A program made the position numbers and the translations under genes. The notes beneath the pieces are model-generated. The model was given only the letters and a program-made list of their open reading frames with translations. It did no database searches and was not told the origin of the DNA. From Solidesulfovibrio magneticus RS-1 (GTDB lineage Bacteria; Desulfobacterota; Desulfovibrionia; Desulfovibrionales; Desulfovibrionaceae), in contig NC_012796.1 in NCBI RefSeq assembly GCF_000010665.1, positions 1,302,001 through 1,366,000 of the forward strand: DNA of 64,000 bases. The letters run 5' to 3'. This document shows, piece by piece, positions 34,250 through 47,391 of the stretch; the first letter of the stretch is position 1, and each line of letters begins with the position of its first letter.

Positions 34250-34621
34250 ATGCCCACGATCAACCAGCTCATCCGCAAGGAACGGGCCAAAGTGTCCAAG
34301 CGGCGCAAGACGCCGGCCCTCCAGGCCTGCCCGCAGCGCCGGGGCGTGTGCACCCGCGTGTACACAACCACGCCCAAAAAGCCCAACTCGGCCTTGCGCA
34401 AGGTCGCCCGCGTGCGCCTGACCAACGGCATCGAGGTGACCTCTTACATCCCGGGCGAAGGCCACAACCTGCAGGAGCACTCGGTGGTGATGATCCGGGG
34501 CGGCCGCGTCAAAGACCTTCCCGGTGTCCGGTATCATATCATCCGCGGTACGCTCGATACGTCGGGCGTGTCTGACCGCCGCCAGAGCCGTTCCAAGTAC
34601 GGCGCCAAGCGGCCCAAGTAA
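34250..34621 (+). CDS. rpsL: 30S ribosomal protein S12
   Basis: The 123-aa decoding-site protein shows the classic [17 protein letters not shown] loop (site of streptomycin-resistance lysine) and [15 protein letters not shown], which contains the second resistance lysine and the modified aspartate. It is the first gene of the operon, right after the promoter. Confidence 0.98.
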   Translation: MPTINQLIRKERAKVSKRRKTPALQACPQRRGVCTRVYTTTPKKPNSALRKVARVRLTNGIEVTSYIPGEGHNLQEHSVVMIRGGRVKDLPGVRYHIIRGTLDTSGVSDRRQSRSKYGAKRPK

Positions 34622-34642
34622 TTTCGGTTCAAGGAGACGCGT

Positions 34643-35113
34643 ATGCCGCGTAAAGGTCCAGTTTCCAAGCGCTCGGTGCTGCCCGATCCGAAGTTCGGCA
34701 GCCATCTGATGACGAAGTTCATCAACCGGCTCATGCACGACGGCAAGAAGGGTGTGGCTGAAAACCTCTTCTATCAGGCCGTTGAAGTCCTGGCCGAAAA
34801 GTCCGGCGAAGACCCGTTGAAGGCTTTCGAGAAAGCCATCGGCAACGTCAAGCCCCACATGGAAGTCAAACCCCGCCGGGTCGGCGGCGCCACCTACCAG
34901 GTTCCCATGGAAGTGCGCCCCGAACGCCAGGTCACCCTGGCCCTGCGGTGGCTCATCAATCAGGCCCGGGCCCGCGGCGAAAAGGGCATGGCGGACAAAT
35001 TGTCGGGCGAGCTTCTGGACGCCTATCACAATCGCGGCGGCGCCGTGAAAAAGAAAGAGGATACGCACCGTATGGCTGACGCGAACAAGGCGTTTGCCCA
35101 TTACCGGTGGTAG
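34643..35113 (+). CDS. rpsG: 30S ribosomal protein S7
   Basis: The 156-aa assembly protein for the 30S head contains [23 protein letters not shown] near the start and [20 protein letters not shown] in the middle. It lies between rpsL and fusA. Confidence 0.98.
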   Translation: MPRKGPVSKRSVLPDPKFGSHLMTKFINRLMHDGKKGVAENLFYQAVEVLAEKSGEDPLKAFEKAIGNVKPHMEVKPRRVGGATYQVPMEVRPERQVTLALRWLINQARARGEKGMADKLSGELLDAYHNRGGAVKKKEDTHRMADANKAFAHYRW

Positions 35114-35131
35114 TCGCTAAAGGATAACGAC

Positions 35132-37204
<2,073 letters not shown>

Positions 37205-37275
37205 CGCCCGCGGCGTTTCGGGCGAGGACGCACTACAACGAAGACCCGCAAGCGCGGAAGCTCCAGGGGGATCCT

Positions 37276-38469
<1,194 letters not shown>

Positions 38470-38473
38470 TATC

Positions 38474-38791
38474 ATGGTTTCCATGCAAAACGATCGCATC
38501 CGTATCAAATTGAAGGCCTACGACTACCGCATCCTGGACAAGGCGGTGGCCGAGATCGTGGATACTGCCCGCAACACTGGAGCCGGCGTTGCCGGGCCCA
38601 TCCCGTTGCCCACGGACATCCACAAGGTCACGGTCAACCGCTCGGTTCACGTTGACAAGAAGTCCCGTGAACAGTTTGAGATGCGGGTTCACAAACGTCT
38701 CCTGGACATTATGGAGCCCACGCAACAGACCGTGGACGCGCTCGGGAAACTGAGCCTTCCTGCCGGTGTTGACGTGGAAATTAAGCTCTAA
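38474..38791 (+). CDS. rpsJ: 30S ribosomal protein S10
   Basis: The 105-aa protein begins [20 protein letters not shown] and contains the long loop residues [18 protein letters not shown]10 also acts as NusE in antitermination. The ATG at 38474 lies 8 nt after GGAG at the tuf stop; an ATG three codons later is possible. Confidence 0.97.
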   Translation: MVSMQNDRIRIKLKAYDYRILDKAVAEIVDTARNTGAGVAGPIPLPTDIHKVTVNRSVHVDKKSREQFEMRVHKRLLDIMEPTQQTVDALGKLSLPAGVDVEIKL

Positions 38792-38803
38792 GGAAGGGTT
38801 GGC

Positions 38804-39436
38804 ATGGCTGCCACGCTTGGAATTCTCGGCCGAAAACTGGGCATGACCCGGGTCTTCGGCGACGACGGCTCAATCATTCCGGTCACTGTTATTCAGGCCG
38901 GACCCTGCCCCGTCACCCAGGTCAAGAACCTGGAAAAAGACGGGTACAACGCCATGCAGATCGGGTTCGACGAGATCCCGGAACGCAAGGTCAACAAGCC
39001 CGAGAAGGGCCATCTGGACAAGGCCGCCCGCGGGTACTTCCGGGTGCTTAAGGAAATCCGCCTGGACGGCCCCGTGCCGTTCGAGCAGGGCATGGACGTG
39101 ACCGTGGACATCTTCGCCCCGGGCGAGATCGTCAAGGTTACGGGCACCTCCATCGGCAAGGGCTTTGCCGGCGTCATGAAGCGCTGGAACTTTGCCGGTC
39201 TCAAAAAGACCCACGGCACCGAAAAAGCCCATCGCTCCGGCGGTTCCATCGGCAACAACACCGAGCCCGGCAAGGTCATGAAGGGCAAGAAGATGGCCGG
39301 CCACATGGGCGCGCGCACGGTGACCGTGCCGAGCATCACTGTGGTCGACGTCCGCCCCGAAATGAACCTGATCCTGGTCAAGGGACAGATTCCCGGCCCG
39401 CGCAACGGCGTGGTCGTGGTTCGCAAGCAGGGGTAA
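38804..39436 (+). CDS. rplC: 50S ribosomal protein L3
   Basis: The 210-aa protein starts [18 protein letters not shown]. Its central extension reads [20 protein letters not shown] and [20 protein letters not shown], which reaches the peptidyl transferase centre region. Confidence 0.98.
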   Translation: MAATLGILGRKLGMTRVFGDDGSIIPVTVIQAGPCPVTQVKNLEKDGYNAMQIGFDEIPERKVNKPEKGHLDKAARGYFRVLKEIRLDGPVPFEQGMDVTVDIFAPGEIVKVTGTSIGKGFAGVMKRWNFAGLKKTHGTEKAHRSGGSIGNNTEPGKVMKGKKMAGHMGARTVTVPSITVVDVRPEMNLILVKGQIPGPRNGVVVVRKQG

Positions 39437-39448
39437 CGGGGGCAAGCC

Positions 39449-40081
39449 ATGGCAAATGTGAAATTGTTCAACCAAGGCTGCCAGGAAATCGGCACTGTCG
39501 ATCTGGCCCCCGAGGTTTTTGAAGTCGAAGTGCAGCCGGAACTCTTGCACCTCGTTGTCCGCGCCCAGCTGGCCGCCAAACGTGCCGGCACCCACAGCGT
39601 CAAGACCCGCGCCTTCGTCAGCGGCGGCGGCAAGAAGCCCTGGCGTCAGAAGGGCACCGGCCGCGCCCGGGCCGGCTCCACCCGTTCGCCCCTGTGGCGC
39701 GGCGGTGCCGTTGTCCACGGGCCCCAGCCCCGGGACTACACCTTCAAGGTGAACCGCAAGGTCCGCCAGCTGGCTCTGCGCATGGCTCTTTCGGCCAAGC
39801 TCGTGGAAGACCAGCTGGTGCTGCTGGACGCCATTGCTTTCCCGGAAGTCAAGACCAAGCTGATGGCCAAGGTCGTTTCTGATTTCAGCTGGAAAAAAGC
39901 CTTGATTGTTCTGCCCGAGTCGGATAACAATCTCGAGCTTTCCGCCAGAAACCTTCCTGGCATCAAGGTCGTGCGGCAGGACATGCTTAATGTGTATGAC
40001 GTCCTCCTGCACGATCATGTTGTCATGATGAAGGACGCGGCGCTCAAGGTCCAGGAGAGGCTCGGTCATGGAATACGCTAA
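39449..40081 (+). CDS. rplD: 50S ribosomal protein L4
   Basis: The 210-aa protein has the exit-tunnel loop GGGKKPWRQKGTGRARAGS followed by RSPLWRGGAVVHGPQPRDY, both diagnostic for L4. Its end overlaps rplW by 14 nt. Confidence 0.98.
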   Translation: MANVKLFNQGCQEIGTVDLAPEVFEVEVQPELLHLVVRAQLAAKRAGTHSVKTRAFVSGGGKKPWRQKGTGRARAGSTRSPLWRGGAVVHGPQPRDYTFKVNRKVRQLALRMALSAKLVEDQLVLLDAIAFPEVKTKLMAKVVSDFSWKKALIVLPESDNNLELSARNLPGIKVVRQDMLNVYDVLLHDHVVMMKDAALKVQERLGHGIR

Positions 40082-40358
40082 CATCCTTTTGAAGCCGGTT
40101 ATTTCCGAGAAAGCCACGATGGTGAAGGATGCCGCCAATCAGGTGGTGTTTTTTGTCCATCCCGCTGCCAACAAGATCGAGATCGCCAAGGCTGTGGAAA
40201 AGGCTTTCTCTGTTACGGTCAAGGGCGTGCGCGTGGTCAAGCACAAAAGCCTCGCCCGTTCCCGCATGGGACGCGTGACCGGCCGGATTCCGGGCTACAA
40301 AAAAGCCTACGTGACCCTGGCCCAGGGCGATAAAATCGAGTTCTTCGAAGGGGTTTAG
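40068..40358 (+). CDS. rplW: 50S ribosomal protein L23
   Basis: The 96-aa tunnel-exit protein docks SRP and trigger factor. It shows [19 protein letters not shown] and [19 protein letters not shown]. It overlaps rplD, implying coupled translation. Confidence 0.97.
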   Translation: MEYANILLKPVISEKATMVKDAANQVVFFVHPAANKIEIAKAVEKAFSVTVKGVRVVKHKSLARSRMGRVTGRIPGYKKAYVTLAQGDKIEFFEGV

Positions 40359-40360
40359 AC

Positions 40361-41191
40361 ATGTCCATCCGCAAGCTTAAGCCGACCTCGGCCGGCCGCC
40401 GGTTCCAGACGGTGTCTACCTTCGAGGAGATCACCCGCAGCGAGCCGGAAAAGTCCCTTACCGAGGGCATTACCTCCTCTTGCGGCCGCAACTGCTACGG
40501 CCGCATCACCTCGCGTCGTCGCGGCGGCGGCAACAAGCGCCTGTACCGCATCATCGACTTCAAGCGCGATAAGTTCGGGGTTCCGGCCAAGGTCTTCTCC
40601 ATCGAGTATGACCCCAACCGTAGCGCCCGTATTGCGCTTTTGCATTACGCTGACGGCGAGAAACGTTACATTTTGGCGCCGGTTGGCATCAAGGTCGGCG
40701 ATATGATCACCGCCGGCGACGCCGCCGACATCAAGCCGGGCAACGCGCTGCAGCTCAAAAAGATCCCGGTCGGCACCCTGCTGCACAACATCGAGCTGAA
40801 CCCGGGCCGCGGCGGCCAGATGTGCCGCGCCGCCGGCACCTACGCCCAGCTCGTGGCAAAGGAAGGCAAGTACGCCCTGCTGCGTCTGCCTTCGGGCGAA
40901 GTGCGCAACGTGCTGTCCACCTGTCTGGCCACCATCGGCCAGGTCGGCAACGTGATGCACGAGAACATCTCCATCGGCAAGGCCGGGCGTAACCGCTGGC
41001 TTGGCAAGCGCCCGGAAGTTCGCGGCGTGGCCATGAACCCGGTTGACCATCCCCTCGGCGGCGGCGAGGGCAAGAGCTCCGGCGGTCGTCACCCGGTCAC
41101 CCCGTGGGGCAAGCCGACCAAGGGCTACAAGACCCGCAACAAGAAAAAGCCCTCGTCCAAGCTTATCGTCAAGCGGCGCGGACAAAAGTAA
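40361..41191 (+). CDS. rplB: 50S ribosomal protein L2
   Basis: The 276-aa protein has [20 protein letters not shown] near the N-terminus. The C-terminal [17 protein letters not shown] loop has the conserved histidine near the peptidyl transferase centre. Confidence 0.98.
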   Translation: MSIRKLKPTSAGRRFQTVSTFEEITRSEPEKSLTEGITSSCGRNCYGRITSRRRGGGNKRLYRIIDFKRDKFGVPAKVFSIEYDPNRSARIALLHYADGEKRYILAPVGIKVGDMITAGDAADIKPGNALQLKKIPVGTLLHNIELNPGRGGQMCRAAGTYAQLVAKEGKYALLRLPSGEVRNVLSTCLATIGQVGNVMHENISIGKAGRNRWLGKRPEVRGVAMNPVDHPLGGGEGKSSGGRHPVTPWGKPTKGYKTRNKKKPSSKLIVKRRGQK

Positions 41192-41203
41192 GAGGAAACG
41201 CCT

Positions 41204-41485
41204 ATGCCTCGTTCACTCAAAAAAGGTCCGTTCGTGGACGATCACTTGGAAAAGAAGGTCGCCTACGCCCTGGAGAACAAGGATCGCCGCGTGATCAAGA
41301 CCTGGTCCCGCCGGTCCATGATCCTGCCCGAGATGGTTGGTCTGACTTTTGCCGTTCACAACGGGAAAAAGTTCATTCCGGTTTTTGTCTCCGAGAACAT
41401 GGTCGGGCACAAACTCGGCGAGTTTGCCCCTACGCGGACCTTCCACGGCCATGCCGCGGACAAGAAAAGCAAAGTGAAAAAGTAG
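41204..41485 (+). CDS. rpsS: 30S ribosomal protein S19
   Basis: The 93-aa protein shows [19 protein letters not shown], then [20 protein letters not shown] and [17 protein letters not shown]. It is a normal-length member. Confidence 0.98.
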
Positions 41486-41515
41486 TCGGGGCGACCACCC
41501 CGTCGGGACAAAACC

Positions 41516-41848
41516 ATGGAAGCCAAAGCCATCGCCAAGTACATTCGCCTGTCGCCCCAAAAGGCGCGGCTCGTCGCCGCCAACATCCTCGGCCGACCGG
41601 TCGAGGAGGCCATGAACATACTGAAATTCACCCCGAAAAAGTCGGCTAAGATCATCGGCAAGGTGCTCCACTCGGCCGTGGCCAACGCCGAGCAGATCTC
41701 CGGGGTGGATATCGACAACCTTACGGTCAAGCAGGTGATCATCAATCCCGGGCCGACCCACAAGCGGATCATGACCCGCTCCATGGGACGCGCCTTCCGG
41801 ATCGTCAAGCGCACGAGCCATATCACCGTCGTTGTGGCCGAGAACTAG
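41516..41848 (+). CDS. rplV: 50S ribosomal protein L22
   Basis: The 110-aa protein has the IRLSPQKARLVAANILG start and the extended hairpin ending THKRIMTRSMGRAFRIVKR, which lines the exit tunnel. Confidence 0.98.
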   Translation: MEAKAIAKYIRLSPQKARLVAANILGRPVEEAMNILKFTPKKSAKIIGKVLHSAVANAEQISGVDIDNLTVKQVIINPGPTHKRIMTRSMGRAFRIVKRTSHITVVVAEN

Positions 41849-41857
41849 GAGCGACAG

Positions 41858-42499
41858 ATGGGACAGAAAGTTCATCCCTATGGATTTCGCCTCGGATACA
41901 ACAAGAACTGGCTCTCGCGTTGGTTTTCCAAGAAGGATTACCCGGAGTTCGTTTTCGAGGACAACAAGATCCGTAAGTTCGTCAAGAAGAGCCTGTACCA
42001 CGCCGGGATCTCGAAGATCGAGATCGAGCGCGCGGGCGGCAAGATTCGCCTGATCATCCACACGGCCCGGCCCGGCATCGTCATCGGCCGCAAGGGCACG
42101 GAGATCGAAAAGGTTCGCGGCGACCTCAAGCAGCGTTTCAGTCGGGAATTCACGGTGGAAGTCAATGAAATCCGCCGTCCCGAAATCGACGCCCAGCTCG
42201 TCGCCGAGAACATCGCGCTGCAGCTCGAGCGCCGCGTGGCCTTCCGCCGGGCCATGAAGCGCACCGTCGGCCTGTCGCGCAAGTTCGGCGCCGAGGGCAT
42301 CAAGGTCTCCTGCGCCGGCCGCCTGGCCGGAGCGGAAATCGCCCGCTCCGAATGGTACCGTGACGGCCGGGTGCCCCTGCAGACCCTGCGCGCCGACATC
42401 GACTACGGCTACGCCATCGCCAAGACCACCTACGGCGTCATCGGGGTCAAGGTCTGGATTTTCAAAGGCGAGATTTTGGATCATGAGGTGGAAGCGTAA
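41858..42499 (+). CDS. rpsC: 30S ribosomal protein S3
   Basis: The 213-aa protein begins [18 protein letters not shown]. It carries a KH domain with [16 protein letters not shown] and the C-terminal [15 protein letters not shown]. The last base of its stop is the first of rplP (TAATG). Confidence 0.98.
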
Positions 42500-42912
42500 T
42501 GTTGGCTCCCAAAAAAACCAAATTCCGGAAGATGCAAAAGGGCCGCCTGCGCGGTCCCGCCCTGCGCGGCGCCAGCATCGACTTCGGTGAAATCGGCATC
42601 AAGGCTCTGGAGCACGGCAAGCTCACCAGCCAGCAGATCGAATCCGCCCGTATCGCCATCATGCGCCACATCAAGCGCGGCGGCAAAGTCTGGATTCGCG
42701 TCTTCCCGGACCGCGTGCGCACGGAAAAGCCGGCTGAAGTCCGTCAGGGCAAAGGCAAAGGCTCTCCTGTGGGCTGGTTCGCTCCGGTCAAGCCCGGTCG
42801 CGTGCTTTACGAGATCAAGGGCGTGGACATCGAGACCGCCAAGGAAGCGCTGACCCGGGCCCAGCACAAGCTGCCGATCAAGACCAAGATTGTGGTCAAG
42901 GAGGGCTTGTAG
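42499..42912 (+). CDS. rplP: 50S ribosomal protein L16
   Basis: The 137-aa protein has [19 protein letters not shown] and [19 protein letters not shown], including the arginine that is hydroxylated in some bacteria (here in [16 protein letters not shown]). The start overlaps the rpsC stop by 1 nt. Confidence 0.98.
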   Translation: MLAPKKTKFRKMQKGRLRGPALRGASIDFGEIGIKALEHGKLTSQQIESARIAIMRHIKRGGKVWIRVFPDRVRTEKPAEVRQGKGKGSPVGWFAPVKPGRVLYEIKGVDIETAKEALTRAQHKLPIKTKIVVKEGL

Positions 42913-42914
42913 CC

Positions 42915-43109
42915 ATGAAGACCGCCGAACTGCGCGATCTCGACATCGAGGCTCTGGGCAAGAAGCTGGGCGAGTCCCGCGAGGAACTCTTCAAGCTGCG
43001 CTTTCAGCACGCCACGGCCCAGCTGGAAAAGACCCACCGTCTGCGTGAAGTCCGCAAGGACATCGCCCGCATCATGACGGTGCAAACTGAAAAGAAGCGT
43101 CAAGGCTAA
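42915..43109 (+). CDS. rpmC: 50S ribosomal protein L29
   Basis: The 64-aa two-helix protein has [20 protein letters not shown] and [19 protein letters not shown]. It lies 2 nt after rplP. Confidence 0.96.
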   Translation: MKTAELRDLDIEALGKKLGESREELFKLRFQHATAQLEKTHRLREVRKDIARIMTVQTEKKRQG

Positions 43110-43121
43110 TCGGGGATCACC

Positions 43122-43382
43122 ATGGAAGAACAGAAAAGCAATCGCCGGGTGCTGACCGGCGTCGTGGTCTCCGACAAGGCCGACAAGACCATCGTGGTCA
43201 TGGTCGAGACCCTGGTGAAGCATCCGCTGTACAAAAAGTATATCCGTCGCCGCAACAAGTTCATGGCCCATGATCCGCAGAACGACTGCGGCATCGGCGA
43301 TACCGTGAGCATCATCGAGCATCGGCCGCTGTCCGCCCGTAAGCGGTGGCATCTTGAAAAAATCATGGAAAAAGCGGTCTAG
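43122..43382 (+). CDS. rpsQ: 30S ribosomal protein S17
   Basis: The 86-aa OB-fold protein has RVLTGVVVSDKADKTIVVMV, then YIRRRNKFMAHDPQN and IIEHRPLSARKRWHL. Context and motifs are unambiguous. Confidence 0.97.
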   Translation: MEEQKSNRRVLTGVVVSDKADKTIVVMVETLVKHPLYKKYIRRRNKFMAHDPQNDCGIGDTVSIIEHRPLSARKRWHLEKIMEKAV

Positions 43383-43391
43383 GAGCTCGAC

Positions 43392-43760
43392 ATGATTCAG
43401 GTTGAATCCAATCTCGATGTGGCGGACAATTCCGGCGCTAAACGAGTGTGCTGCATCAAGGTGCTCGGCGGCTCCCGTCGCCGTTACGCCACGGTGGGTG
43501 ACATCATCGTCGTGTCCGTCAAGGACGCCCTGCCCAATTCCAAGGTGAAAAAGGGCGCCGTGATGAAGGCCGTTGTGGTTCGGACCAAAAAGGAAGTCGG
43601 CCGGGCCGACGGTTCCTACATCAAGTTCGACTCCAACTCCGCCGTGCTGCTGTCCAACCAGGGCGAGCCGGTTGGAACCCGTATCTTCGGACCGGTCGCG
43701 CGTGAGCTGCGGCAGAAAAACTTCATGAAAATCGTGTCGCTGGCTCCTGAAGTCCTCTAG
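43392..43760 (+). CDS. rplN: 50S ribosomal protein L14
   Basis: The 122-aa protein has [19 protein letters not shown] and the signature [19 protein letters not shown], ending in [13 protein letters not shown]. Confidence 0.98.
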   Translation: MIQVESNLDVADNSGAKRVCCIKVLGGSRRRYATVGDIIVVSVKDALPNSKVKKGAVMKAVVVRTKKEVGRADGSYIKFDSNSAVLLSNQGEPVGTRIFGPVARELRQKNFMKIVSLAPEVL

Positions 43761-43786
43761 GGCTTCCCACGCGCATCGAGGACGAC

Positions 43787-44110
43787 ATGAAAACCTATCG
43801 GATTCGTAAAGACGACAAGGTGATGGTCATCGCCGGCAAGGACAAGGGCAAAGTGGGCAAGATCTTAAAGATCCTGCCCAAGCGCAACGCCGTGCTGGTG
43901 GAAAAGGTGAACCAGGTCAAGCGCCACACCAAGGCCAATCCCTACGCCAAGACCCCCGGCGGAATCATCGAGAAGGAAGCGCCGTTGGACATCTCCAACG
44001 TGGCTCTCTTGTGCGAAGGTTGCGCCAAGCCGGCCAAGGTCGGCTACAAATACACCGCTGATGGCAAGAAGGTTCGCTTCTGCAAGAAGTGCAACCACGA
44101 AATCGCCTAG
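43787..44110 (+). CDS. rplX: 50S ribosomal protein L24
   Basis: The 107-aa KOW-domain protein has [20 protein letters not shown]. Its C-terminus carries two CxxC-like pairs ([11 protein letters not shown] and CKKCNHEIA), so this L24 may bind zinc. Confidence 0.97.
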   Translation: MKTYRIRKDDKVMVIAGKDKGKVGKILKILPKRNAVLVEKVNQVKRHTKANPYAKTPGGIIEKEAPLDISNVALLCEGCAKPAKVGYKYTADGKKVRFCKKCNHEIA

Positions 44111-44127
44111 CGTCAAAAGGAAACGGT

Positions 44128-44667
44128 ATGACCCGCCTGGAACAAATCTATGCCGAGAAGGTAGCCCCGGAGCTGAAGAAAGAGTTCGGGTACACTTCCA
44201 GCATGCAAATCCCCCGGCTTTCCTTTGTCTCGCTCAACATGGGTTTGGGCGAAGCGAGCAACAACAATAAGCTCATCGAGGAAGCCGTGGTCGAGCTGAC
44301 CGCCATCGCTGGACAAAAGGCCGTGATCACGCGAGCCCGGAAGTCCATCGCGGCCTTTAAGCTCCGGGAGGGCATGCCGGTGGGGTGCCGTGTGACCCTT
44401 CGCCGGGATCGGATGTGGGATTATCTCGACAAACTCATGAATTTTGCCCTGCCTCGGGTTCGCGACTTTCGCGGCGTGCCTGACCGTGGATTCGACGGAC
44501 GCGGCAATTTTACCCTCGGTATCCGGGAGCACAGCATTTTCCCGGAAATCAACGTGGATCGCGTCGAGCACGTCAAGGGCATGAACGTCACCATCGTCAC
44601 TACGGCCACCGCCGACAAGGAAGGCAAGATGTTGCTGGACCTGCTCGGCATGCCGTTTAAAAAGTAA
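44128..44667 (+). CDS. rplE: 50S ribosomal protein L5
   Basis: The 179-aa 5S rRNA-binding protein has [20 protein letters not shown] and the [18 protein letters not shown] segment. The ATG at 44128 with AAAGGAAAC upstream is chosen over a non-conserved 13-residue upstream extension. Confidence 0.98.
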   Translation: MTRLEQIYAEKVAPELKKEFGYTSSMQIPRLSFVSLNMGLGEASNNNKLIEEAVVELTAIAGQKAVITRARKSIAAFKLREGMPVGCRVTLRRDRMWDYLDKLMNFALPRVRDFRGVPDRGFDGRGNFTLGIREHSIFPEINVDRVEHVKGMNVTIVTTATADKEGKMLLDLLGMPFKK

Positions 44668-44678
44668 GGAGAACGGAC

Positions 44679-44864
44679 GTGGCCCGTAAATCTTTGATGG
44701 TGAAAGCCAGCCGCAAACCGAAGTTTTCCACCAGGGCGTACAATCGTTGCCCCATCTGTGGTCGTCCCCGGGCGTATCTGCGCAAGTTCGGCGTTTGCCG
44801 TATTTGTTTCCGTAACATGTCGCTGACCGGCGAAATGCCCGGCGTGCGCAAGTCGAGCTGGTAA
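44679..44864 (+). CDS. rpsN: 30S ribosomal protein S14, zinc-binding type
   Basis: The 61-aa short-form S14 starts at GTG. Two CxxC pairs ([20 protein letters not shown]) give the zinc-ribbon 'C+' form. No long zinc-free paralogue is present here. Confidence 0.97.
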
Positions 44865-44877
44865 GGAGAAGGACGCC

Positions 44878-45261
44878 ATGTCGGTGACCGATCCCATTTC
44901 CGATATGCTGACCCGCATCCGCAATGCCCATCGGGCCTTGCACGCGGACCTGTCGTTTCCCACGTCCAAACTGAAGGCCGCCATTGCCGCCATCCTCAAG
45001 GAGGAAGGCTACATCGGGGACTTCGCCGTGGACGGGCAAGCGCTGACCATCAACCTCAAATATCAGAGCGGCAAACCGATCATTTCGGGGCTCAAAAGGG
45101 TGAGCAAGCCCGGACGGCGCGTGTACGTGCCGGCCGAGGCCATCCCCAAGGTGCAAAACGGCCTGGGCATCAGCATCCTGTCCACTTCCCGGGGCATCCT
45201 GGAAGGAGCCAAGGCTCGCGAGCTCAATGTCGGCGGCGAGCTCCTGTGCGAAATCTGGTAA
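44878..45261 (+). CDS. rpsH: 30S ribosomal protein S8
   Basis: The 127-aa protein has [16 protein letters not shown] at the N-terminus and [20 protein letters not shown] with GGELLCEIW at the end, all diagnostic. Confidence 0.98.
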   Translation: MSVTDPISDMLTRIRNAHRALHADLSFPTSKLKAAIAAILKEEGYIGDFAVDGQALTINLKYQSGKPIISGLKRVSKPGRRVYVPAEAIPKVQNGLGISILSTSRGILEGAKARELNVGGELLCEIW

Positions 45262-45286
45262 TAAGATCCACCGCGGAGAAGATGTC

Positions 45287-45826
45287 ATGTCCAGGATAGG
45301 AAAACGCGAAATCGAGCTGCCCGCCGGCGTGTCCGTTGAGCTGGCTTCCGATGCGGTGGTGGTCAAGGGCCCCAAGGGCCAGCTGTCCACCCCCACGCAT
45401 CCCAAGATCGCCTACGCCGTCGCCGACGGCAAGGTCCAGGTCAGCCGCACCGACGACACCCGTGTGGCCCGTGCCCAGCATGGCCTGCGACGCACCCTGC
45501 TTGCCAACCTCGTCGAGGGCGTGAGCAAGGGCTTCACCAAGACGCTGGAAGTCATCGGCGTCGGCTACAAGGTCGCCACCGCCGGCAACACCGTCTCCTT
45601 GGCCGTGGGGTTCTCCCACCCCGTGGATTTCAAGCTGCCCGAGGGCATTGAAGCCAAGGTTGAAGGCAACAAGCTGACCTTGTCGGGCATCGACAAGGTG
45701 CTCCTTGGCGAAACCGCCGCCCGCATCCGTCGCGTGCGGCCGCCCGAACCCTTCAAGGGCAAGGGCATCAAGTACGAAAACGAAGTCATTCGCCGCAAGG
45801 CCGGTAAGTCCGGCGGCAAGAAATAG
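45287..45826 (+). CDS. rplF: 50S ribosomal protein L6
   Basis: The 179-aa two-domain protein begins MSRIGKREIELPAGVSVEL. It carries the IRRVRPPEPFKGKGIKYENE signature near the end. The ATG at 45287 follows GGAG; a 20-residue upstream extension is not conserved. Confidence 0.98.
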   Translation: MSRIGKREIELPAGVSVELASDAVVVKGPKGQLSTPTHPKIAYAVADGKVQVSRTDDTRVARAQHGLRRTLLANLVEGVSKGFTKTLEVIGVGYKVATAGNTVSLAVGFSHPVDFKLPEGIEAKVEGNKLTLSGIDKVLLGETAARIRRVRPPEPFKGKGIKYENEVIRRKAGKSGGKK

Positions 45827-45837
45827 GGGCTAGCAGC

Positions 45838-46197
45838 ATGAAGATGACCAAGACCCTGGCGCGAGCGCGCCGGAAAGTCCGCATCCGCAAGAAACTGTCT
45901 GGCACCGTCGAACGCCCCAGGCTCGTGGTGTACCGGTCCAACCGGCACATCTACGCCCAGGTGATCGACGACCTGACCGGACAGACCCTGGTGTCCTCCT
46001 CCAGCCTGACGCTTTTGAGGGCCGGCGAGGCGGTCAAGGCCGACAAGGAAGCGGCGACCATGGTCGGTAAAGACCTGGCCGCCAAGGCCCTTGAACGCAA
46101 CATCCAGGCCGTTGTGTTTGACCGCAACGGTTACATCTACCACGGCAGGGTGCAAGCCCTGGCCGACGGAGCGCGGGATGGCGGCCTCAAATTCTAA
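45838..46197 (+). CDS. rplR: 50S ribosomal protein L18
   Basis: The 119-aa 5S rRNA-binding protein has [20 protein letters not shown] and the C-terminal [20 protein letters not shown]. Confidence 0.98.
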   Translation: MKMTKTLARARRKVRIRKKLSGTVERPRLVVYRSNRHIYAQVIDDLTGQTLVSSSSLTLLRAGEAVKADKEAATMVGKDLAAKALERNIQAVVFDRNGYIYHGRVQALADGARDGGLKF

Positions 46198-46216
46198 ACG
46201 CGCGAAGGAAGACGGC

Positions 46217-46711
46217 ATGGAACAGCAATCCGATCTGTCTCAGATCGAAAAGATCGTGTACCTCAATCGCGTCGCCAAGGTCGTCAAGGGCGGCCGTCGG
46301 TTCAGCTTCAGCGCCCTGGTCGTCGTCGGCGACGGCAAGGGTTCGGTGGGCTACGGACTGGGCAAGGCCAACGAAGTGCCTGAAGCCATCCGCAAGGCCA
46401 CGGAACAGGCCCGCAAGGCCATGATCCGGGTGCCCCTGCTCGACGGTACGCTGCCCTACGAGATCCTCGGCCAGTTCGGGGCCGGTCGCGTCATGCTCAA
46501 GCCCGCCTCCAAGGGTACCGGCATCATTGCCGGCGGTCCGGTGCGCGCCATCATGGAAGCCTGCGGCGTCCATGACATCTTGACCAAGGCCATCGGCACC
46601 AACAATCCGCACAACGTCTTGCGGGCCACCATGGAAGGCTTGGCTTCGCTGCGCAGCGCCGACTCGGTCAGCGCCATGCGCGGCAAGGCCCTGTCCACGC
46701 CCCGCAAGTAA
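46217..46711 (+). CDS. rpsE: 30S ribosomal protein S5
   Basis: The 164-aa protein has [20 protein letters not shown] and the [20 protein letters not shown] signature. The ATG at 46217 has AAGGAAG upstream; the frame is open further 5' inside rplR. Confidence 0.98.
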   Translation: MEQQSDLSQIEKIVYLNRVAKVVKGGRRFSFSALVVVGDGKGSVGYGLGKANEVPEAIRKATEQARKAMIRVPLLDGTLPYEILGQFGAGRVMLKPASKGTGIIAGGPVRAIMEACGVHDILTKAIGTNNPHNVLRATMEGLASLRSADSVSAMRGKALSTPRK

Positions 46712-46723
46712 GGACGCAACGCC

Positions 46724-46903
46724 ATGGCAAACATTACCGTCAAGCTGGTGAGAAGCCGCTACGGCAACACGCCCAAGCAGCGCGCCACCCTGGCTTCCCT
46801 TGGCCTGAAGAAAATCCGCCAGGAACGCTCCTTCGAGAAAACCGACACTCTGGTCGGCATGATCGCGAAGGTCCAACATCTCGTTGAGGTGACCGAGTCA
46901 TGA
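46724..46903 (+). CDS. rpmD: 50S ribosomal protein L30
   Basis: The 59-aa protein translates as MANITVKLVRSRYGNTPKQR and continues ATLASLGLKKIRQERSFEKT, ending LVEVTES. It is a normal L30 in its usual place between rpsE and rplO. Its stop TGA overlaps the rplO ATG by 4 nt. Confidence 0.97.
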   Translation: MANITVKLVRSRYGNTPKQRATLASLGLKKIRQERSFEKTDTLVGMIAKVQHLVEVTES

Positions 46904-47379
46904 AGCTCCACGAGCTCTATCCCTTCCCCGAGGAGCGGGCCAGCCGCAAGCGCGTCGGCCGTGGCCGGGCCACCGGCTGGGGCTGCACCTCCGGTCGCGG
47001 CAACAAGGGCCAGAATTCCCGGGCCGGCGCCAAGCACCGCGCCTGGTTCGAAGGCGGCCAGATGCCCATCGCCCGTCGCTTGCCCAAGCGCGGTTTCAAG
47101 AACTACCCGTTCAAGGTCGTCTTCCAGCCCATCAATCTGGATCGGCTGCTGGCTTCCTTCGACGGCAAGGACGCCATCACCCTCGACGACATCTATGATC
47201 GCGGTCTGGCCCCGGCCGGCGCCTTGGTCAAGATCTTAAGCGTCGGCGAAGTCGCCGCCGCCGTCACCGTCGAGGCCCACAAGTTCAGCGCCAAGGCGGC
47301 TGAGAAAATCACCGCCGCCGGCGGCAAGGTCATCGCCCTGGGAACGCCCGAGGCTTTGACCGAAACCCCTACTGAATAA
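46900..47379 (+). CDS. rplO: 50S ribosomal protein L15
   Basis: The 159-aa protein has RGRATGWGCTSGRGNKGQNS and FEGGQMPIARRLPKRGFKN. The C-terminal domain has VTVEAHKFSAKAAEKITAAG. It is coupled to rpmD and followed 12 nt later by secY. Confidence 0.98.
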   Translation: MKLHELYPFPEERASRKRVGRGRATGWGCTSGRGNKGQNSRAGAKHRAWFEGGQMPIARRLPKRGFKNYPFKVVFQPINLDRLLASFDGKDAITLDDIYDRGLAPAGALVKILSVGEVAAAVTVEAHKFSAKAAEKITAAGGKVIALGTPEALTETPTE

Positions 47380-47391
47380 ACGGAAGTTGCC